Shown here: positions 61,318-64,000 of the stretch, piece by piece
Layout: each line of letters opens with the position of its first letter
Numbering within the stretch: position 1 is the stretch's first letter
Assembly: GCA_965248905.1 (NCBI GenBank)
Contig: CBDFKS010000007.1
Span: 62,001 to 126,000 of the forward strand
DNA from: CBDFKS01 sp965248905
GTDB lineage: Bacteria; Chloroflexota; Dehalococcoidia; Lucifugimonadales; JAGWBF01
Reading direction: 5' to 3'
Length of the DNA stretch: 64,000 nt
Notes under the pieces: generated by a model
The model's input: the letters and a program-made list of their open reading frames with translations, nothing else
What the model was told of the DNA's origin: nothing
The model's database searches: none
Translations under genes and position numbers: made by a program

Positions 61318-62343
61318 GTGACCATAAACCAGAGCTACCCCAGCACACCATCTAGTACAGCGAGCCCATCTAGTTCACCTCAACGACAATACGAATCCTC
61401 CGTTTCATGCCGTGGTGTCACCGTACGATACGACCGGACTATAGCGGTTAATGAAGCAACATTCGAGGTCCGTCCCGGCGAAGTGCTTGGGCTTCTCGGC
61501 CCAAACGGCGCTGGGAAGACCTCCCTGATACGGGCATTGACCACTATGCTGCCGTTGGCTGCGGGAGAGGCAACCGTCGCCGGAATCGATCGTCGCAGCC
61601 CCGATCTCATTAGGAGCCGCATCGGCGTTCTTCCCGAAAACTCCGGCAGTCCTAATCACCAGACGGCGATCGAGTACGTGCGGTACCATGGCCGCCTCTA
61701 TGGAATTTCCGGGCAGGTTGCCCATGAACGAGGCCTACGCTTACTTGATGAGATGGGCCTCGGCGACCGAGCCCACAGCCGAATCCGCACCTTTAGTCGG
61801 GGCATGCGACAGAGGCTCGGTATCGCCCGTGCTCTGATCAACCAGCCCCACGTACTCTTTCTTGACGAGCCCACACTTGGGCTTGATCCCGCCGGGCAGG
61901 CTGAAGTCCTCCGCAGGATACGAAACAACGCTACCGATGAAGGCACGACCGTCATACTTACCAGCCACCTCCTTGATGAAGTTAATCAAGTGTGTGACCG
62001 GGTAGTGATTATGAACAAAGGTAGGGTGGTGTCCACAGGTGGTGTCGACGAAGTAGTGAGGCAGGCCGGTGTGGCCCAGTCCGTCAAAACACGTTTGGCT
62101 TTAACTGACGTCAACCGTGCCATCTTGCTATTGGAAGAAATGCCGGGAATCTTAGCGGCCAGGCAGGCGCCATCCCGCCCTGGAGAAATCATGGTAGAGG
62201 TTGCCGATTCAGAGGCTGCCGGCGCCAACTTGGTGGCATCAGCACTAATAGCCGCCCAGATTCCGATACTATCCATCGAGCTCGAAGGAGCGACGCTAAA
62301 CGAAGCCTTTCTCAGACTCACCACGAATGCTGAGGAATCATAA
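61318..62343 (+). CDS. ABC transporter ATP-binding protein (ABC-2 exporter type)
   Basis: 341 residues from GTG 61318, which follows AAAGGAGGG; a GTG at 61261 lies inside the promoter and is rejected. After about 30 Ser/Pro-rich residues comes the ATPase: Walker [17 protein letters not shown]-loop region VLPENSG, signature [15 protein letters not shown], Walker [15 protein letters not shown] and [10 protein letters not shown]-terminal region of about 90 residues ([19 protein letters not shown]) resembles that of ABC-2 ATPases. It energises the permease encoded 2 bases downstream. Under control of the four-box operator. Confidence 0.93.
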   Translation: MTINQSYPSTPSSTASPSSSPQRQYESSVSCRGVTVRYDRTIAVNEATFEVRPGEVLGLLGPNGAGKTSLIRALTTMLPLAAGEATVAGIDRRSPDLIRSRIGVLPENSGSPNHQTAIEYVRYHGRLYGISGQVAHERGLRLLDEMGLGDRAHSRIRTFSRGMRQRLGIARALINQPHVLFLDEPTLGLDPAGQAEVLRRIRNNATDEGTTVILTSHLLDEVNQVCDRVVIMNKGRVVSTGGVDEVVRQAGVAQSVKTRLALTDVNRAILLLEEMPGILAARQAPSRPGEIMVEVADSEAAGANLVASALIAAQIPILSIELEGATLNEAFLRLTTNAEES

Positions 62344-62345
62344 AC

Positions 62346-63158
62346 ATGACGACTGATGTGCAGACCGAAAGATTGACAACTGGAATTGGCCCAAAACACG
62401 GCTGGATGGTGGTCGCCGGACAGGAACTGCGCGACCTCTGGTTCGGGACACGGGGCCTCACTCTGATTCTAGCCTATAGCGTGATCTTGAGTGTATTGAT
62501 CTTCCTTGTGGCAGGGAACGCAGATTTGAACTTGCTGGACGCCCGAGAAACCATAGGCTTGTTTGTACAGGTAACCATGGGACTCGGCACCCTCGCGGCG
62601 CTAATCTTCAGTGCTGATGCGATCAGCGGCGAACGCGAGCGAGGAACCCTTGAACATCTACTTCTGACACCGGTTCGACGCCGCGATCTTGTTGTCGGCA
62701 AGCTCTTGGCAGCGCTGTCTGTGTGGGTGGCAGCTCTGGCGGTGGCCATTCCCTACATCTTGATTCTCGCCCGCGGACCGGGGATAGCTGGGGATGCGGT
62801 GCTGGTGTTGTTGGTTGCTGGGACTCTTGTTGCTACGGCACTCACAGCCCTCGGAGTAGCTGTAAGCTCCGTGTCGCGGACCAACCGCGCCAGCCTCATC
62901 ATCGCCATCGTGATCCTTTTGGCCCTGGCTATCCCCAGTCAATTGCCGGCTACAGCCACCCGAGGCGCCTTCGGGGAATTCTTGATCTTGGCCAATCCGG
63001 TGGCCGCCGGGCTAAAACTTGGCGGACGAGTGATCGTGGACCAGGCATCCTGGGCCAGCCAGTGGAAGCTTTTAATCGCACCGGCGATAGCATCGGTTGT
63101 GCTCACAGGAGTCGCAGTAGCCAGTTCTCGCAAGGTTGGTCTGGGAGGCATCCTATGA
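62346..63158 (+). CDS. ABC-2 type permease
   Basis: 270 residues with about six predicted membrane helices, starting with [26 protein letters not shown] (residues about 35-60). The conserved ABC-2 block [37 protein letters not shown] (about 85-122) is the coupling region that contacts the ATPase. It is the membrane half of an exporter whose substrate is unknown (peptide, lipid or antibiotic are possible). ATG at 62346, 2 bases after the ATPase gene; its stop overlaps the next start (ATGA). Confidence 0.9.
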   Translation: MTTDVQTERLTTGIGPKHGWMVVAGQELRDLWFGTRGLTLILAYSVILSVLIFLVAGNADLNLLDARETIGLFVQVTMGLGTLAALIFSADAISGERERGTLEHLLLTPVRRRDLVVGKLLAALSVWVAALAVAIPYILILARGPGIAGDAVLVLLVAGTLVATALTALGVAVSSVSRTNRASLIIAIVILLALAIPSQLPATATRGAFGEFLILANPVAAGLKLGGRVIVDQASWASQWKLLIAPAIASVVLTGVAVASSRKVGLGGIL

Positions 63159-63706
63159 AATTCTATAGTTCCATGATCTTTGCCATCGTCATGGTTGTCG
63201 GACTTTGGACGATTACTGGCCACTCGGCATCAGCCGATGTCCCAAGCGACCAACTGATTGTTAGCGTGACACCTACGCAAGTCTCTACGTCGGTAGGAAC
63301 GTCTTTTGAAGTCACTATAACCCTGGATAACATGGCCGAGGAGGCAACGCCTGAGCTGGGCCTCCACATAGACATTACGGACCCTCGAGAGAGCGGCTCT
63401 GTTGACCCCGAAGACTGGGCTCCCAGTTTGACACATTCCATTGCGCCGATAGGGCCCGGGGAGCAGGTGATGCAGTCCTGGACTCTCGCACCCATCCAGG
63501 GGGGTGACTTCGTACTGTATGCCGTGGCCCTCGATATGAACGCGGGAGTTGAGCCGTCGACCCTTGCGGTGTCCAACGGCGTGCCCATACATGTTGAGGA
63601 GAAGAGGAGTTTCAATCCACAGGGAGTCTTGCCCCTCGCCATCGCAATGCCGGCGATGCTTGGCCTGGCACTGGTGTGGCGTCATAGGCGTCTACGACTG
63701 AAATAA
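63155..63706 (+). CDS. Exported, membrane-anchored hypothetical protein
   Basis: 183 residues. An N-terminal Sec signal (about 1-27, ending HSASA) is followed by a beta-sandwich-like domain (about 30-150). That domain begins [27 protein letters not shown], a pattern of exported immunoglobulin-like domains such as those of NEW3/DUF11-type. Near the end a hydrophobic helix ([19 protein letters not shown]) and a basic tail (RHRRLRLK) anchor it, with the domain outside. ATG at 63155 with GGGAGGC upstream, overlapping the permease stop. It is likely the extracytoplasmic partner of the ABC exporter. Confidence 0.8.
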   Translation: MKFYSSMIFAIVMVVGLWTITGHSASADVPSDQLIVSVTPTQVSTSVGTSFEVTITLDNMAEEATPELGLHIDITDPRESGSVDPEDWAPSLTHSIAPIGPGEQVMQSWTLAPIQGGDFVLYAVALDMNAGVEPSTLAVSNGVPIHVEEKRSFNPQGVLPLAIAMPAMLGLALVWRHRRLRLK

Positions 63707-63775
63707 AGCACTTCGGATGCACGCAAGCTCTCGTAGTCAAGACTTAATCTACACGTTCCGCTCGCCTGTTAGGTG

Positions 63776-63829
63776 TTAACTCAATCTTAACGTGAGCTTC
63801 ATCGCTGCTTCATGTTGGTGTTCTACACT
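63776..63829 (+). promoter_or_regulatory. Four-box operator and promoter of the last gene
   Basis: Four 11-bp units start TT(A/C)A at 63776, 63787, 63798 and 63809, followed by -10 TACACT at 63824, 15 bp after the last box. It is nearly the same as the operator at 61223-61276. Confidence 0.75.
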
Positions 63830-63867
63830 CAAATCATGGAACAAATCTCATCAAGAAAGGAGAGGTA

Positions 63868-64000
63868 ATGAGGATTTTACGCAGGCGTATAGTTCTGGTA
63901 GTGGGATTGGTGGTTATCTTGGCTCTGGCCGGTACCGGCGCAGCACTGGCTGCGGTCTCTGGGTCGGGCGGTGGTAGTGGCGATGACGACCAGCCAATTA
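63868..64000 (+). CDS. Exported protein (partial, runs off right edge)
   Basis: Only 44 codons are visible. ATG at 63868 follows AAAGGAGAGG. A basic start (MRILRRR) and a hydrophobic run of about 20 residues ending in Ala-Leu-Ala-Ala form a signal peptide. After this comes a Gly/Ser/Asp-rich stretch (SGSGGGSGDDDQPI). The mature domain is outside the window, so the family cannot be named. It has its own four-box operator and so should belong to the regulon of the upstream two-component system. Confidence 0.75.
   Translation, partial: MRILRRRIVLVVGLVVILALAGTGAALAAVSGSGGGSGDDDQPI

Noticed and set aside
62723..63706. 327-codon frame as a single protein
   Set aside because: Its first part lies in the wrong frame across the ABC permease; only the part from the ATG at 63155 has a ribosome site, signal peptide and coupling to the permease.

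Overview
The window reads as a bacterial chromosome segment, most likely from the Chloroflexota (Dehalococcoidia or a SAR202-like lineage). This placement is an inference from three things: the uninterrupted str-S10-spc-alpha ribosomal gene order; a following block of LLM-flavin oxidoreductase, amidohydrolase, formamidase and xanthine-dehydrogenase-type genes; and dispersed short palindromic repeats. No 16S rRNA is present, so the taxonomy cannot be settled here. Promoters of the TTGACA-N16/17-TAnnnT type and strong AGGAGG ribosome sites are easy to find and were used to fix many starts.

1-10,810 (minus strand): repeated copies of a three-gene cassette, DUF1800 - DUF1501 - NHL-repeat propeller. 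One copy runs off the left edge, one is complete, and one carries an extra NHL gene with a scar of a third DUF1501 gene. Each transcription unit starts with a near-consensus sigma-70 promoter. Both complete units end in an intrinsic terminator. None of the proteins has a visible signal peptide, although DUF1501 and DUF1800 proteins are usually thought of as exported. A 54-codon small gene with a perfect consensus promoter and a full Shine-Dalgarno lies between two units.

11,266-18,221: a crotonase-fold protein lacking both usual glutamates, a secreted RTX-type calcium-repeat protein, pstB-phoU without the rest of the phosphate transporter, a small hypothetical gene, and a 14-TM-type MFS exporter.

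18,339-39,647: the ribosomal superoperon, rpsL-rpsG-fusA-rpsJ-rplC-rplD-rplW-rplB-rpsS-rplV-rpsC-rplP-rpmC-rpsQ-rplN-rplX-rplE-rpsN-rpsH-rplF-rplR-rpsE-rpmD-rplO-secY-adk-map-infA-rpmJ-rpsM-rpsK-rpsD-rpoA-rplQ-truA-rplM-rpsI. Oddities are a 94-bp palindromic repeat between rpsS and rplV, a long N-terminal extension of L5 built on a 30-bp minisatellite, acidic tails on S3, S17 and the RNA polymerase alpha subunit, and a 41-bp rpsC/rplP overlap.

39,859-58,050: amidase, SirB1-type TPR protein, gamma-glutamyltranspeptidase-like Ntn hydrolase, a seven-repeat membrane-anchored propeller candidate, formamidase family, two amidohydrolases, two MFS transporters, LLM oxidoreductase, NAD-dependent epimerase, GlcG/HbpS-like protein and a lone molybdopterin-binding dehydrogenase subunit. 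This looks like a catabolic/transport island, punctuated by two families of inverted repeats.

58,270-64,000: a small lipoprotein, tRNA-Thr(CGU), then an OmpR-type response regulator and sensor kinase, an ABC-2 exporter operon and a secreted protein at the right edge. Three promoters here share TT(A/C)A boxes repeated every 11 bp, with the -10 element starting exactly 15 bp after the start of the last box. This points to one local regulon controlled by the two-component system.
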